Position numbers and translations under genes: made by a program
The notes under the pieces: generated by a model
What the model saw: only the letters and a program-made list of their open reading frames with translations
What the model was told of the DNA's origin: nothing
The model's database searches: none
Part shown: positions 7,269-8,123 of the stretch, piece by piece
Layout of the letters: the number at the start of each line of letters is the position of its first letter
Numbering within the stretch: position 1 is the stretch's first letter
Source: Rhodoferax sp.
Lineage (GTDB): Bacteria > Pseudomonadota > Gammaproteobacteria > Burkholderiales > Burkholderiaceae_C
Length of the DNA stretch: 8,123 bases
Direction: 5' to 3'
Assembly (NCBI GenBank): GCA_020048255.1
Contig: JAIFMR010000233.1
Location: 1-8,123 of the forward strand

Positions 7269-8123
7269 TCAAACCTGCCGGTGATCGGGCATCTTCTGAC
7301 TGCTGATGCGGTAGCAGTTTTTGCCTTCGATTTTGGCCTGGTACATGGCCATGTCGGCCTGGCGTAGCAAGGTGTCGGGCTCTTCTGAGTTATCCGGGTA
7401 CAGGCTGACACCCATGCTGGCGCTGACATGGGCGCGCTGACCGTTGATGTCCATTGGCTGATCAATGGCGCGCAAAAGGCGCTCCAGCAGCGGTTTGACG
7501 CTGCTGATGTCGTCCAGCTCGCTCATCAGCACGACAAATTCATCACCCCCCATGCGGGCGGCCGTGTCGCTGGCGCGCAGCACCTCGGTCATGCGCGTGG
7601 CGACCATTTTCAGGGCGATGTCGCCGGCCTGGTGGCCTTGTGTGTCGTTGATCAACTTGAAGCCATCGATGGCCTGGCCCAAGCGGTCGGCTAGCAGCAC
7701 GCGGTTGGGTAATTGTGTCAAGGCATCGTAATGGGCGACGTGCTCCAGCATCTCCTGCTGTACCTTCAACTGGCTGATATCGGTGGCCACGCCAACGTAG
7801 TGGGTGACTTGCCCGGTGGCGTTTTTAACCGCGCTGATGTTCAGAATGACGGTGGACAACTGCCCGGATTTGTTGCGGTTGATCACCTCACCCACCCAGT
7901 AGCCCTGGGTGTCGATCTCTTGCCACATCGCCCGGTAAAAGGCCGCACCTTGATGGTCGGACTTCAGCAGACGCGGATTCTGACCCAAGACCTCTTCGCG
8001 GCTGTAGCCGGTGGTGCGGGTGAAGGCCGTGTTGACATCGATGATCACGCGCTGCGCATCGGTGATCAAAATCGCTTCTTGCACATGGTCAAACACGTTG
8101 GCACCCTGGCGCAGGCGCTGCTC
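7269..8123 (-). CDS. PAS-GGDEF diguanylate cyclase with an internal deletion (partial, cut by right edge)
   Basis: The frame is open to the right edge; 285 codons including the stop are visible and the N-terminus lies outside the window. A PAS/PAC sensor domain (visible residues about 10-120: VFDHVQEAILITD, TGYSREEVLGQNPRLL, YVGVATDISQLK) leads into a GGDEF domain starting HYDALTQLPNRVLLADRL. GGDEF domains make cyclic-di-GMP from two GTP. The GGDEF signature is intact (192-196; bases 7536-7550), and RASD five residues before it matches the inhibitory I-site. Anomaly: after ADRLGQAI (ending at residue 152, base about 7666) the sequence jumps to DGFKLINDTQGH. Relatives have some 18 residues here ending in a strand such as LAVAYLDLDGFK. 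About 17 residues are missing in frame, removing beta strand 1 and the first metal-binding Asp. Cyclase activity is doubtful as written. The sensed signal is unknown. Confidence 0.9.
   Translation of the reverse strand, partial: EQRLRQGANVFDHVQEAILITDAQRVIIDVNTAFTRTTGYSREEVLGQNPRLLKSDHQGAAFYRAMWQEIDTQGYWVGEVINRNKSGQLSTVILNISAVKNATGQVTHYVGVATDISQLKVQQEMLEHVAHYDALTQLPNRVLLADRLGQAIDGFKLINDTQGHQAGDIALKMVATRMTEVLRASDTAARMGGDEFVVLMSELDDISSVKPLLERLLRAIDQPMDINGQRAHVSASMGVSLYPDNSEEPDTLLRQADMAMYQAKIEGKNCYRISSQKMPDHRQV
7299..7322 (+). terminator. Candidate intrinsic terminator for purC inside the neighbouring gene
   Basis: ACTGCT (7299-7304) pairs with AGCAGT (7313-7318) around an 8-base loop, with a run of five T at 7318-7322. 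It lies 50 bases past the purC stop, within the 3' end of the convergent PAS-GGDEF coding sequence. The stem is short and the coding constraint on the other strand could produce it by chance. Confidence 0.35.

Overview
The window reads as part of a betaproteobacterial chromosome, most likely Burkholderiales/Comamonadaceae (Rhodoferax-like). This rests on the style of the proteins (pyruvate kinase and PurC sequences typical of that family, and REC/HD-GYP/GGDEF signalling proteins) and on the pyk - fba - purC gene order I know from that order. It is inference from the sequence alone; no search was run.

Layout, left to right: (1) the N-terminal part of a response regulator on the minus strand, running off the left edge; (2) pyk, pyruvate kinase, plus strand; (3) yidE, an AspT/YidE-type transporter, minus strand, ending 3 bases from the pyk stop; (4) a 426-base divergent spacer; (5) class II fructose-bisphosphate aldolase, plus strand; (6) a REC-HD-GYP response regulator on the minus strand, broken by a frameshift; (7) a short divergent spacer holding an intrinsic terminator; (8) purC, plus strand; (9) a PAS-GGDEF diguanylate cyclase on the minus strand, running off the right edge. 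Strands alternate strictly: - + - + - + -.

The plus-strand genes are housekeeping metabolism: glycolysis/gluconeogenesis (aldolase, pyruvate kinase) and purine synthesis (SAICAR synthase). The minus-strand genes are signalling genes (REC, REC-HD-GYP, PAS-GGDEF, pointing to cyclic-di-GMP turnover) plus one membrane transporter. The usual co-directional metabolic cluster appears to have opposite-strand genes placed between its members.

The most notable observation is that three of the seven genes each lack a short internal segment (by my estimate roughly 30 to 50 bases) at a conserved structural or catalytic site, while the rest of each protein is well conserved. Pyruvate kinase lacks its first beta strand (the TKIVATLGPAS region). 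The HD-GYP protein lacks the segment carrying the HD histidine and is out of frame there. The GGDEF protein lacks the first beta strand and first metal-binding Asp of its catalytic domain. YidE, the aldolase and PurC look full length. Either this lineage carries clustered micro-deletions or the assembly is faulty; sequence alone cannot decide. I saw no convincing novel multi-gene system, mobile element, CRISPR array, tRNA or rRNA.
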